Below are positions 11,601-22,400 of a DNA stretch of 64,000 nt, in pieces (positions within the stretch are counted from its first letter, which is position 1; every line of letters begins with the position of its first letter). Both the position numbers and the translations under genes were made by a program. The DNA lies in NCBI RefSeq assembly GCF_918797505.1, contig NC_092796.1:58806851-58870850 (forward strand), in the 5' to 3' direction. The notes below the pieces were generated by a model. That model saw nothing but the letters and a program-made list of their open reading frames with translations. It had not been told where the DNA came from and did no database searches. The DNA is from Bemisia tabaci (lineage: Eukaryota; Arthropoda; Insecta; Hemiptera; Aleyrodidae).

Positions 11601-12507
11601 AGGAAGTTTTGGCAGTGACTGTCTAAGATTTGGACTGACTCCTTGCCATTTGATCATTTCAGCAATAAATGCAACCTCTAGCGTATCAGCTTTGATAACG
11701 TTCTCGTCAGCAGTATCAGTTGCACACTCATCATGCTCCGCATGTACGATGCCTTCATCAGTGTGTAATCCCGGTACAATGTCTCGCTGTTCCACCGGAC
11801 CGTCTGTGCAAGAAACTGACGCGGGATCAGCCTCTAGTACGTTTTCTTCGTCTTCACATTCACCGCGAGAAATTTCAAGTTGGACTTCATCTTTGATATT
11901 CTGCAGATCATCAGCAGACATTTTACAAGACTTCAGTATCACTCGCTTTTGGTCCATTAGGCGCTGCTCTGAGACATTTTTGCAGTCAGGGAATCTATCA
12001 AGAAAAAGTTTCCGCATTTCCGCCCGGTATCCAGGAATCGTTTCCATTTTAGACGCGAGGTAATAACAACGCATGACGTGTTGATTCATGCTTAGAGTCC
12101 AAGCCATGCGTTGCCTGAGTTTCCCTGCTTTAGTGGTCGTCGGCTGACTAGTCGACGAAACACTTGGAGCAGGGTTGGTATTGTTGGTTGGCCGTCGTGC
12201 CATACACTGGGACGATCCACGACCATCTTCGTTCCCAGCGTGGGGACTATTATGCGCGCCATGTTCCCCAACCCTTGACGCGACCGAGGCTCTTCTTTTA
12301 TCGTCTTGTGCAAGAAGATCACTGACTGGGGGCTGCAAACCCCCAACCAGGGATGCGCAGCTGGTTTTTCAAGTTGGGACAAGCACAACTCTACTTCCTC
12401 GGACGCCCCTGGCGATGTTTTGGCCACGAGGATGCCCAGCCACTTGCTCGGGTACCGCGGGGTCGCCAGCCCTCGAAAGGGCCTCCCGTACGACATTGAG
12501 GTCGCCC
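8504..12507 (-). mobile_element. R4/Dong-like non-LTR retrotransposon, copy at contig end A
   Basis: It runs on the minus strand from the N gap (5' side) to poly-A beside a TAA repeat (3' side), with one long ORF (8727-12338) and a 3' UTR of about 200 bp containing a roughly 47-bp A/T homopolymer (8650-8690). The Bombyx R4-clade element Dong is known for TAA-repeat targets, which fits its site in the ATT tail of another LINE. The 5' end is cut by the gap. The second copy shows the 5' end meeting (ATT)n at about 18186. Confidence 0.8.
8727..12338 (-). CDS. R4/Dong-like retrotransposon polyprotein: reverse transcriptase with restriction-like endonuclease
   Basis: An intact 1203-codon ORF copies element RNA into DNA at a nicked target site. 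The N-terminal 300 residues are hydrophilic, without a zinc finger that I can see. Basic helices follow at about 300-400. Reverse transcriptase motifs: NWKAPGPDK (about 466-474), YIDYKKAFDSM (about 597-607, catalytic Asp), FQGDSLSALWF (about 665) and AYLDD (about 707-711, catalytic Asp pair). A knuckle CRKCNAASETIDHITSGC lies at about 1011-1030, followed by RPDIVLVDKRD-YIIDISIP at about 1095-1117, the PD-(D/E)XK endonuclease signature of RLE-type LINEs. No AP endonuclease is present, which separates it from Jockey, RTE and CR1. Length and layout fit the R4/Dong group better than R2, which has N-terminal zinc fingers. Start chosen as the only Met before the conserved part. Apparently intact. 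Confidence 0.9.
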   Translation of the reverse strand: MQPPVSDLLAQDDKRRASVASRVGEHGAHNSPHAGNEDGRGSSQCMARRPTNNTNPAPSVSSTSQPTTTKAGKLRQRMAWTLSMNQHVMRCYYLASKMETIPGYRAEMRKLFLDRFPDCKNVSEQRLMDQKRVILKSCKMSADDLQNIKDEVQLEISRGECEDEENVLEADPASVSCTDGPVEQRDIVPGLHTDEGIVHAEHDECATDTADENVIKADTLEVAFIAEMIKWQGVSPNLRQSLPKLPYTPKLFACIERMNRIIPAHIREESTLEEVHCIIYCAAQAITQAVKGPTNHGRRGIKLNAPRWQLRIERKVANLRQEIGRVTQCVKGNTSKRLRAKMAHVNEENLLTHLDTLKQKLKVQAARLRRYKKSYQRHLDNALFQRNERAFYRRMGNAADVRNAPEEIPSKDDVTRFWRSIWSEAKEHNSTAPWIEQETVRHAHITHEGEVEITKEDVRRATLHIHNWKAPGPDKVHNFWLKKLTCVHTQLSRSIQDIITHPDKMPIFLTEGVTFAKHKGGDSKDPSEYRPITCLSTLYKVITSIVTRLIGRHVAKWKILCEEQKGCRKGSFGCKELLIIDSVVLKQAVKERRNLHVGYIDYKKAFDSMPHSWLIHVLNIYRVHPVIVHFLKSILASWRTRIIIQGSASELETEVIHILRGIFQGDSLSALWFCLGLNPLSNCIREMKVGFPLRRNRQVLHVINHLAYLDDIKIYASQRDQLHQLFKVIEEVSDDIGMMLGVPKCATLHIENGVIVREDGFVTNSGDVINSLTMEDAYKYLGMWQSSSIQKVRVKEHLVNTFVDRLSAILKTSLNSKHTTKAINTFAIPALAYSFGVVPWSDTELEGLNRKVRTLMTKWNKHHPRAAKERIHIPRKQGGRGILDVKEVCHSQVRNLRNYFLSRNDSTLHAAVNAIDKSYTPLRLACHDLNEEQPSDPVAGQLEAWASKPLHGRFYHSVAQDHVSEGKSFLWLSKGQLYPETEGFVLAIQDQVISTRNYKRYILKEKIESDKCRKCNAASETIDHITSGCALLAGKEYTERHNNMAKIIHLALANDRELCDTAEPYYKYCPATVLENQRFRLYWDNPILTDKTIMANRPDIVLVDKRDRTAYIIDISIPNNHNLELKYQEKMVKYLPLAAEMKRLWNLNIVCIKPLIMSVTGIVPKSLVQHLRDLGINSYLLHSMQKSVVISTSSIVRSFLNIE

Positions 12508-13007
12508 NNNNNNNNNNNNNNNNNNNNNNNNNNNNNNNNNNNNNNNNNNNNNNNNNNNNNNNNNNNNNNNNNNNNNNNNNNNNNNNNNNNNNNNNNNNNN
12601 NNNNNNNNNNNNNNNNNNNNNNNNNNNNNNNNNNNNNNNNNNNNNNNNNNNNNNNNNNNNNNNNNNNNNNNNNNNNNNNNNNNNNNNNNNNNNNNNNNNN
12701 NNNNNNNNNNNNNNNNNNNNNNNNNNNNNNNNNNNNNNNNNNNNNNNNNNNNNNNNNNNNNNNNNNNNNNNNNNNNNNNNNNNNNNNNNNNNNNNNNNNN
12801 NNNNNNNNNNNNNNNNNNNNNNNNNNNNNNNNNNNNNNNNNNNNNNNNNNNNNNNNNNNNNNNNNNNNNNNNNNNNNNNNNNNNNNNNNNNNNNNNNNNN
12901 NNNNNNNNNNNNNNNNNNNNNNNNNNNNNNNNNNNNNNNNNNNNNNNNNNNNNNNNNNNNNNNNNNNNNNNNNNNNNNNNNNNNNNNNNNNNNNNNNNNN
13001 NNNNNNN
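12508..13007. other. Assembly gap of exactly 500 N
   Basis: A round-number run of N marks a scaffold join of unknown size. The sequence before it ends in GGTCGCCC. The sequence after it starts with the equivalent of position 7407. Confidence 0.99.
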
Positions 13008-13365
13008 AAATTACTATCGAAGAAATTCTTATCATTCTAGGAAATATACTTCGCCTGGCGTTAATCTATGCGTTGCGTCCGGGCAGCATGAAGCGAAGAT
13101 TTGTCATCCACACTGCCCTCGCTGGCCGCTAGGTACCCTGGTACCTGGTGTGGGCGCGCGATCCATATGCGTAAGCGGTGGCCTGGTTCTTCGATTGTCA
13201 GAGGGAAAGGGGAACGGGTCAGGACGTTACGGGGAAAGGTTCAGGGCTGAAACCGTTCAGCACAGCGCCAGCGTCAGTCACGGGTGGGGAAGAGGCGGGG
13301 AGGGGACACTTCCCCTCGAGTTGAAATTAGAAAAAGGCAGAATCCTTCGAAGTTTTTATTACTGA

Positions 13366-13803
13366 TAGTGAAAAGTAAGTTGCGTGAATCATATCTGGAT
13401 ATAGTTATCAAACAGCCGCACTCGTCTCTTGTTTAAGGCGATTACAGCTAAATGATGAACTTGAAAAACATTACCTATATGAAACTGGACTTAAAACATC
13501 GGAAATGTATGGATATTCAAGGCAAGAGGGGATTACTTATTTATTCTTAATAAGTACTCGTTTAATACTGAAAGTAAAACAGTGTTCACTTTGTAACTTA
13601 ATGGAGGAGAGAGCACTTTTCATTTTATCGCAAAATGTCCGATATTGTCGGCCTTTCAGACGTTTGTATTTTAAAAAGGAAAAGCTGGATAAACTAGAGT
13701 TTTTAAACTTATTTTAAAAAGGAGAATTTAAGAAAGCTGGCATTTCTATTGTAAAATACGCGTGGAATTATCGTTACGATCTTGTGCAAGAATTTAATTA
13801 TTA
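13366..13803 (+). pseudogene. LINE ORF C-terminus, noisy second copy
   Basis: Equivalent of 7744-8172. Single-base changes break the frame several times; only a 70-codon stretch with CSLCNLMEE stays open (13505-13717). Probably a sequencing-quality artefact and not a separate locus. Confidence 0.8.
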
Positions 13804-14149
13804 AGGCGGTACAGCACTGTAAATATTAAATGAAAATCTTTTTAGAATTAATTTTTAGGAAACTTTTGTAAGTATAAATGAAATCTTTTTAAAAATAATT
13901 TTAGAAACATTTGTAAGTATTGTACTTTTAAGAGAAATTTTAAAAAGTGTGTTTTTTTATTGAAAAAACTATTTGTATGAAAGGAGTTAAATATTTATAA
14001 ATGGAAAATTTAAAGTATATAAACATATCCTCACCCAGACGGTGGTCCTTCCACCACGGGATTATAAGCCATCAGGAATTTGAATGTAGCCAATTTATTA
14101 TTTAATAATTTTTTAATAAAGGTTGATTTATTATTATTATTTTTTTTTT

Positions 14150-14279
14150 TTTTTTTTTTTTTTTTTAGTAATCAGAAGAGGGACACTTCCGGCACAAGTC
14201 ATTACTGACGGGCCACAGGCCAAAGTCAGTAACACATACTATCTTGCTTGAAAAAAAGGGTAAACGTTATTTTAAAGTT

Positions 14280-14311
<32 letters not shown>

Positions 14312-17300
14312 TAAAAAAAAAAAAGAAAAAAAAAATTTAAAAAAAATTAAATTTTAAGCGAAATCAAAAAAATTATTCGATATTAAGAAAACGACCTGAC
14401 AATACTTGACGTGCTTATAACGACGGACTTCTGCATTGAATGAAGCAGGTAACTGTTTATTCCGAGGTCTCGAAGATGTTGAACTAAACTTTTTGGAACT
14501 ATCCCGTTACTGACATTATCAGGGGCTTGATACAAACAATATTCAGGTTCCATAATCGCTTCATTTCTGCAGCTAAGGGCAGATATTTTACCATCTTTTC
14601 CTGATACTTCAGCTCCAAGTTATGATTATTAGGGATGCTAATATCAATGATGTAAGCGGGTGCGATCTCGCTTATCAACAAGCACTATGTCCGGTCTGTT
14701 TGCATGATGGTTTTATCGGTTAGGATCGGGTTATCCCAATAGAGCCGGAAGCGCTGATTCTCCAGGACCGTGGTGGCAATATTTGTAGTAGGGTTCAGCA
14801 GTATCACATAGTTCTCGATCGTTGGCCAGCGCTAGATGGTTATAATTTTAGCCATGTTGTTATGCCGCTCGGTATATTCCTTCCCTGCAAGCAATGCGCA
14901 ACCAGATGTAATGTGATCTATTGTCTCGGATGCAGCATTACACTTCCTACACTTATCGCTCTCGATCTTCTCCTTCAGTATATATCTCTTGTAATTCCTG
15001 GTACTGATCACTTTGGTCTTGTATTGCGTGGAACAAATCCTTCCGTTTCTGGATACAGCTGCCCTTTCGATAACCACAGAAAGACTTTCCTTCACTATAA
15101 CATGATCCTGCGCAAACTGGAATGATAAAAGCGTCCATGCAGCGGCTTGGAGGCCCATGCCCTCCAACTGGCCAGCAACTGGGTCTGAGGGTTGTTCTTC
15201 ATTCAGATCGTGACAAGCGAGGCGCAAAGGCGTGTTAGGATTTATCTATGGCATTTACTGCAGCGTGCAAAGTGCTGTCGTTTCTACTGAGGAAGTAATT
15301 TCGCAGGTTACGGACTTGGCTGTGGCAGACCTCCTTCACATCAGGATACCTCTTCCCCCTGTTTGCGGGGGATGTGTATTCTCTCCTTCGCGGCTCTTGG
15401 GTGATGCTTATTCCACTTGGTCATCAAGGTTCTGATCTTTCCTATTAAGCCCCTCAAGCTCCGTGTCAGACCATGGGACAACGCCAAATGAGTACGCTAA
15501 CGCAGGAATGGCGAAGGTGTTGATTGCCTTGGTCGTATGTTTTGAGTTTAGAGAGGTCTTAAGTATCGCACTCAGCCGATCAACGAAGGTGTTAACCAGG
15601 TGCTCTTTGACTCTCACCTTCTGGATGGAAGAGCTCTGCCACTTTCCAAGGTATTTATAAGCATCCTCCATTGTCAAGCTATTGATGACGTCACTCCAGA
15701 ATTGGTCCACAAAACCATCCTCCCGCACTATAACGCCGTTTTCTATATGGAGCGTCGCGCATTTAGGTACTCCAAGCATCATGCCAATATCATCACTGAC
15801 CTCTTCAATCACCTTGAAAAGTTGATGCAACTGGTCTCTTTGGGATGCATAGATCTTAATATCATCCATAGTAGGCTAGGTGGTTGATGACGTGGAGTAC
15901 TTGTCTGTTCCGACGCAGAGGGATACCCTACCTTCATCTCTCGAATGCAATTTGAGAGGGGATTGAGGCCTAAACAGAACCACAATGCACTAAGACTGTT
16001 CACCTTGAAAAATACCTCGCAGGATGTGGATGACCTCAGTTTCCAATTCACTCGCCGATCCTTGTATTATGATTCTGGTGCGCCAAGATGCCAAAATGCT
16101 CTTCAGGAAATGAACAATGATCAGGATGGACTCGGTAGATATTTAAAACGTGAATTAGCCAGCTGTGCGGCATTGAATCAAAAGCTTTTTTGTAGTCGAT
16201 GTAACCCACATGTAAGTTACGACGTTCCTTTACTGCCTGCTTGAGCACAACCGAATCAATTATTAACAGCTCTTTGCACCCGAAGCTTCCCTTGCGACAC
16301 CCTTTCTGCTCTTCACACAAAATTTTCCACTTAGCTACATGTCTCCCAATTAATGGGTTACAATGGATGTGAGACTTTATAGAGCGTGGAGAGACATGTA
16401 ATCGGTCTATACTCAGATGGGTCCTTCGAATCGCCTCCTTTATGTTTCGCAAACGTCACTCCTTCAGTCAGAAATATCGGCATTTTGTCAGGATGAGTAA
16501 TAATATCTTGTGAATGCTTCTGTGAAAGCTGCGTATGCACACATGTTAACTTTTTCAGCCAGAAATTGTGGAACTTTGTCTGGTCCGGGAGCCTTCCAGT
16601 TATGAATATGCAATGTTGCTCTCCGCACATCTTCCTTAGTGATTTCAACCTCACCTTTCATGTGTAATGTGGGCATGACGCACTGTTTCTGCTTCAATCC
16701 AAGGAGCTGTGCTATTATGCTCCTTGGCCTCTGACCAGATGGATCGCCAAAATCGCGTTACGTCATCTTTACGATGGGATTTCTTCGGGAGCGTTTCTCA
16801 CATCCACGCGGCGTTTCCCATCCTTCGATAGAAGGCTCTCTCTCATTACGCTGAAACAGAGCAATTATCTAAATGGCGCGTGTATGATTTTTTATATCTT
16901 CTGAGTCGGGCAGCTTGAACTTTTAACTTCTGCTTCAGTGTATCAAGATGGGTTAAAAGGTTTTCCTCATTCACCATGGGCCATCTTCGCCCTTAACCTC
17001 TTTGAGGTATTCCCTTGACACACTGGGTGACTCTCCCAATCTCCTGCCTTAGGTTGGCCACTTTCCTTTCAATCCTAAGTTGCCATCTTGGTGCATTCAG
17101 TTTGATTCCCCTACGCCCATGATTTGTGGGGCCTTTGACGGCTTGTGTTATCGCCTGAGCTGCACAATAGATGATGCAATGAACTTCCTCTAACGTTGAT
17201 TCTTCACGAATGTGTGCTGGTATAATTCGGTTCATCCTCTCAATACACGCGAACAACTTAGGAGTGTAAGGAAGTTTTGGCAGTGACTGTCTAAGATTTG

Positions 17301-18186
17301 GACTGACTCCTTGCCATTTGATCATTTCAGCAATAAATGCAACCTCTAGCGTATCAGCTTTGATAACGTTCTCGTCAGCAGTATCAGTTGCACACTCATC
17401 ATGCTCCGCATGTACGATGCCTTCATCAGTGTGTAATCCCGGGTACAATGTCTCGCTGTTCCACCGGACCGTCTGTGCAAGAAACTGACGCGGGATCAGC
17501 CTCTAGTACGTTTTTCTTCGTCTTCACATTCACCGCGAGAAATTTCAAGTTGGACTTCATCTTTGATATTCTGCAGATCATCAGCAGACATTTTACAAGA
17601 CTTCAGTATCACTCGCTTTTGGTCCATTAGGCGCTGCTCTGAGACATTTTTGCAGTCAGGGAATCTATCAAGAAAAAGTTTCCGCATTTCCGCCCGGTAT
17701 CCAGGAATCGTTTCCATTTTAGACGCGAGGTAATAAACAACGCATGACGTGTTGATTCATGCTTAGAGTCCAAGCCATGCGTTTGCCTGAGTTTCCCTGC
17801 TTTAGTGGTCGTCGGCTGACTAGTCGACGAAACACTTGGAGCAGGGTTGGTATTGTTGGTTGGCCGTCGTGCCATACACTGGGACGATCCACGACCATCT
17901 TCGTTCCCAGCGTGGGGACTATTATGCGCGCCATGTTCCCCAACCTTGACGCGACCGAGGCTCTTCTTTTATCGTCTTGTGCAAGAAGATCACTGACTGG
18001 GGGCTGCAAACCCCCAACCAGGGATGCGCAGCTGGTTTTTCAAGTTGGGACAAGCACAACTCTACTTCCTCGGACCGCCCCTGGCGATGTTTTGGCCACG
18101 AGGATGCCCAGCCACTTGCTCGGGTACCGCGGGGTCGCCAGCCCTCGAAAGGGCCTCCCGTACGACATTGAGGTCGCCCCTGAGGT
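14150..18186 (-). mobile_element. R4/Dong-like retrotransposon, noisy second copy with intact 5' end
   Basis: Same element as 8504-12507. Its 5' terminus reads directly into (ATT)n at 18184-18203 on the plus strand, giving the microsatellite border on the other side. The 5' UTR of about 170 bp is GC-rich (18010-18180). Confidence 0.8.
14373..18009 (-). pseudogene. R4/Dong-like polyprotein, frame-broken second copy
   Basis: It spans the same start (MQPPVSDLLAQDDKRRASV) and stop as the intact ORF at 8727-12338 but is 25 bp longer, and many small indels break it into pieces (for example 15408-15869, 16993-17448 and 17496-17717). Fragments still show KAPGPDK, DYKKAFDSMPHS and CRKC-H-C. Because the indels are spread evenly and mostly lengthen runs, I infer read errors and not evolutionary decay. 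Confidence 0.85.
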
Positions 18187-18297
18187 ATTATTATTATTAT
18201 TATTTGTATGATTGAAATTTTATCCAATCAATTTTTAATTAATTTCATTCATAAAATCCATAAAAATAAGTATATTTTAAACGTGTCGTATCCTTAA

Positions 18298-18659
18298 GAT
18301 GATTCAACGGACGCAATTTTTAGTGCCAGAACGACGTGCGATACATCGAATCGATTTGTTCTGAAATTTCAGCTACCTGTCATTTTTTTCGAATTTTGAG
18401 ATCGTTCTTCTTTTGTCATGAGTCTGAAGAATTCATATTCCAAATTTGACAAACAAATTCAACGTAATAAAGGCGTGGTTTTTTTAGAGGAAAAATATGG
18501 CATTCGATACTGACACCGAAACTGCACTCGAATTCGATATTTTTCCTCTAAAAATACCGCGCCTTTGTGAAGTTGAATTTCTTTGCGAAATTCGGTACAT
18601 GAATTCTTCAGTCTCATGAAAAGAGAAGTGAGATTTTAAAATTCGCAAGAAATGACTAG
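18298..18659. mobile_element. TTAA-type palindromic MITE, copy 3, left part
   Basis: Follows TTAA (18294-18297), starts GATGATTCAACGG and contains the central palindrome (18470-18560) and most of the right arm. It stops at AATGACTAG, where the 15-kb element begins. The missing 80 bp lies at 33714-33793. The two parts sum to 442 bp, the family's full length (439-447). Confidence 0.85.
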
Positions 18660-18670
18660 CCCATGTAGCA

Positions 18671-18800
18671 GAACTGAAATCTTGATTGGTGATAAATTGC
18701 CCATTTATGACCCATTTATTGGAAACCAATAATATTGCCACAAAATGGACATATTTTAGGAATTTAATTGCCATTCAATTGCAATTTAATTTGTGTTAAT
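18671..18800. repeat. Left subterminal repeat region of the 15-kb element
   Basis: Contains words such as GATTGGTGATAAATTG, CCATTTATGACCCATTTATTGG and ACCAATAATATTGCC, which match the ATTGG-AATAAA/TTTATTGG words at the right end (33480-33700). In En/Spm such subterminal repeats are binding sites for the TnpA protein. Confidence 0.5.
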
Positions 18801-19079
18801 CTTATTATCATATGATATTGCTGATTTGTTGCTATTACTTGTACGATGATATGGCAAACCGATTTGCGATGAAACTTCATCTACATTCATCAAACAGGGC
18901 TGATCTAGGCTGAGCCCCTGCGTGACATAATTTAGGAGTAAATTTGAGGTTTGAGGAAAATTTAGGTGCAATTTTTTTTACCTTCAATAATTTAAGTTAA
19001 TTCGGATCTCCGTAAAATTTCATCTCGCAATGTTCTAGCATGTTACAAAAAATAAACCCTCGTCTGGTGATGAAAAAGA

Positions 19080-19270
19080 CAATAATCCGACAACCACGGA
19101 CGGCGCCTCGCAGCGGTGAGGTGGAGGGTGGAGGGGGATTGTGCACATGCGCATGCGCCGCGCCACATACCGGCACCTGCAACGGTCTGATCCATCCAAG
19201 ATGGCGAATTTCACTCTCTCGACTTACGAAGCAACAGCCTCGCGGTACATCCAGTAGTAGTGAACAATTT
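19080..19270 (+). promoter_or_regulatory. GC-rich promoter-like region
   Basis: A GC- and CpG-rich island in AT-rich DNA, just upstream of exon 1 of the second gene. TGCGCATGCGC (19148-19158) is a perfect NRF-1/Ewg-type palindrome, and CCAAGATGGCG (19196-19206) is a YY1/Pho-type site often placed at housekeeping transcription starts. No TATA box seen. The ATG in the second motif opens an 18-codon upstream ORF if it is transcribed. Confidence 0.5.
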
Positions 19271-19444
19271 AGGTGATCGGAAGTTTTTGATTAGAGATTA
19301 TGGAAGAGTTTTGAAACTGTTGAATGTAAATTCTGAAATGAAGTCGTGATACGTGTCGTGTTAGTTCTAATTGAGGTTTATATCGAAAGTTATTTGTGTC
19401 CCGTTCCTGTTTTATCCCACGTCATCGTGAAGGCACTCTAAGTC

Positions 19445-22400
19445 ATGGCATCTTCCTCATCTTCGAACATTCTGAACAAGGTTAGTATGAGTGAGCTAAA
19501 ATCTTTCTCTTTCAACCCAATCAAGTTAATACTGGATTGCACCATTACGCCGCCTACTCCTTCAAACTTCACTTTACCGCTGGTTTTTCTTGGAGTCAAA
19601 TAAAATTATGTCTCGGTAAATCACCCAACTCTTCCCTGCTCGTGGCAGAACATCGAACAATCCATCCTGGGAGTTGGTGTTGTTTATGTTGTAATTCTAA
19701 CGAATAATTCCAAAAATGGTCAAATGAAACGCACGGTTTACTTGGTGATGCCACTGCAAAGGATCATCACTCTGTTTTCAGTGATAAATGCTTCGGAAGG
19801 AAGCTGAACAAGCCACAATATCAGGCACTGAGAATACCTTACCGATGAGACTCCTACGAACCATTACTATTGTCTAACAGTAGTTTGTCTGAAGTGGATT
19901 CCAGGCGTTGCAACTCAGTTTGATGGGATTTTGTTAAATTTCAATAGTCTAATTTAGTGGCTGCGTCATTTGATATAATATCGAACCCTTGGCTCAAGTG
20001 TGAGCGAACTCGAAACTTGTTTCTGATTCACGCCCTTTGCGCCATGACGATAAAATGCATCCAAGTGGTCATTACAATCTAACTTTCTCGTGTTTAATGA
20101 GTCTTTAATTGATTTATGACCAGTCAATGACTAAATTCTAATAATCTTCACATTCCATCACACATGTCCTGATCTAAAGGGATTTTTCCGTTGGCGATAA
20201 CACTTTCTTCTCAGGAGAGAAACTGGAGCATTTTTTGAATTATATTAATGGAAGTATAAGACATTTCTTAATACTAACATGTTAAACGTTAACTTCACTC
20301 ATGGTGCAAGTTTTGTTTTGTCATTAAGTACCTACGATATTTTTTTTTTTTTTTTTTTTTTTTTTAAGTGCTAGATGTTTAATCTAATGCTCAAACAAAA
20401 GTTAAAATGTTTACCTTTTGTAAGTATTACAGGATCCTCTTTGTGTTTACAGTGTCTATTGGTATAATCTCTGATACTTGGGTAATATTTAGATCTCACC
20501 TAACCTGGCACAAGCAGAAATAAATTTCCCTATGATATTTGAATCAGCAAGCTAAAATTCTAACTGCGAGCTAAAACAAACCGTGTAGATGTCCTAAGAT
20601 TTTTGCAAGGACAAATACGACTGTTCCTTAATTTTGTTCTTTTATTTCAGTCTTCTCATCACACCTAACATGTCAGACTCGTCAGACAGTAGTCAATCGG
20701 GGGGCAACCGCCATCAAGGCCTCAAACATCTAACGCGTTCGGGGAAATGGAAACGCCTTCGACGACAGTCTGACCAACAAGATAGCTCACTCAACATGAC
20801 TGCGGAGTCAACCAAGTCGGATTTTTCCACGACAACATCCGATGCTACATCGCACAATTTCTCTGGAATAAGGCAACAGTCGAGTGATTCCCCAGAGCCT
20901 GCTCCTGAATCACCTTCTGAACATTCATTCTTTGCTTCCTCTCCTGTTGGTGATGTTCCCATGCCACCAATGCCCAATCTTCCTCCTAGTCCTCCCATCC
21001 TCATTCCAGGTGATATTAATCCCCCACACCCTTTTGGTAACGATGATGAGAGTGGTGCTGATGATGATAACAATGTCGACGATGATATCAATTTTGACGA
21101 TGATAACAATGTTGACGATGATTTAGTCAATGATGATGATAGTAATGTTAGCGATGATAGTTTTGGTGAGATTGTTGATGATGTAATTTTTGATTCAGAT
21201 CAAGATAATGAAGTTGACGATGATGTTGAAGAAGTTGAATTTGATGCTGTTAAAATGCTTGAAGAGAGGTTACGTGTTTGGGCTTTAGAGCAGAATGTTA
21301 CACACAAAGCTTTAAGCAAACTTTGTAAGTTGTTAAGAAGTGTCCATCCTGAATGTTATAGTAGGCTCCATGTTGATGCTCGGACGATCTTAAGAACCCC
21401 TGTTGAAAAATTGGACCCCATCCCAGTCCATCCAGGACATTCATTCAAAGTTGGGCTTAAGAATCAACTTGAGCTAGTCGCGCCATTGCTTCCAATTTTT
21501 ATCACAGAGCTCTTTGCATTGTTCGGCATGGATGGGCTGAATGTCTCTGAGAGTCCTCCCTCTGAGACATGGCCCATCATGGTAACGTTCCCAGGAGTGA
21601 AAGAGGTGCTAAATAGGGTGTTTCCAATTTTGGTGTACTATGGGTCTAGTAAACCAGCTAGTTGTGAAGCCTTCCTGCGTCCTTTTGTCGATGAGCTGCT
21701 AGAGATTTTAGAAAATGGATTTGTTTACGGTGAACGCACCATCAGATTCAAAACAATTGCATTTTGTTGTGATGCCCCTGCGAAAGCATTTATACTAGGA
21801 ATAATGGGACACAGTGGCTATGGGTCGTGTACTCGTTGCATTGTTGATGGTAATCATGTTATGGGCCATAGAGTTTTCTTGGAATTTGACTGTCAAGCCA
21901 GAACTAACATTGGTTTTCGAACAAGAGAATATCCTGCCTTTCATCATGGTCCAACTCCTTTGGAGGAAATTGAGTCTTTGGACATGACTTTGGATATTGT
22001 ATTAGATGTTATGCATCTAATTTTCATTGGTGTACAGAAATCATTACTGACCACTTGGAATAGTGGGGGTGTAGGTCTCATGTTGTCTCCCATGCTACGA
22101 GGGAGACTTTCGGATACTTTGATTTCGTTGCGGCGTCATGTGCCTAGCGACTTCCCTCGGAAACCTCGGCATTTAAAGTCTGCCGCCAATTGGAAAGCGA
22201 CTGAATCTAGGTTATTCCTCCTTTACTTGGGCCCTGTTGTGCTAAAGGATATTTTATCTCCTGAGAAATACAATCACTTTTTATCGCTGCATATAGCATG
22301 TATAATTTTGTTCAATCCTTCTTGGTGCTGTCAAGAAGAAGGGCGGCAGTACGCACGTCAGCTGTTGCACCATTTTGTGAATGAAACCAGAGTACTGTAT

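Larger units (their letters stand above)
13008..18179. repeat. Noisy second copy of 7407-12507 (redundant contig end)
   Basis: It is co-linear with 7407-12507 over its whole length (5172 versus 5101 bp), with scattered one- or two-base insertions, fewer deletions and few substitutions. This error profile is typical of unpolished long reads. Copy one stops at the same word (GTCGCCC) at which copy two continues into unique DNA. Confidence 0.9.

Noticed and set aside
9192..12063. Plus-strand frames of 60-140 codons opposite the R4-like ORF
   Set aside because: Shadows of the real minus-strand gene; no motifs.
12175..13365. A 396-codon open frame running across the N gap
   Set aside because: Most of it is translated N; the rest is antisense to the R4-like ORF 5' end and unrelated sequence.
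13008..18179. A genuine tandem duplication with a second decaying retrotransposon
   Set aside because: The indel-dominated, evenly spread differences and exact abutment on a 500-N gap fit unmerged contig ends better.
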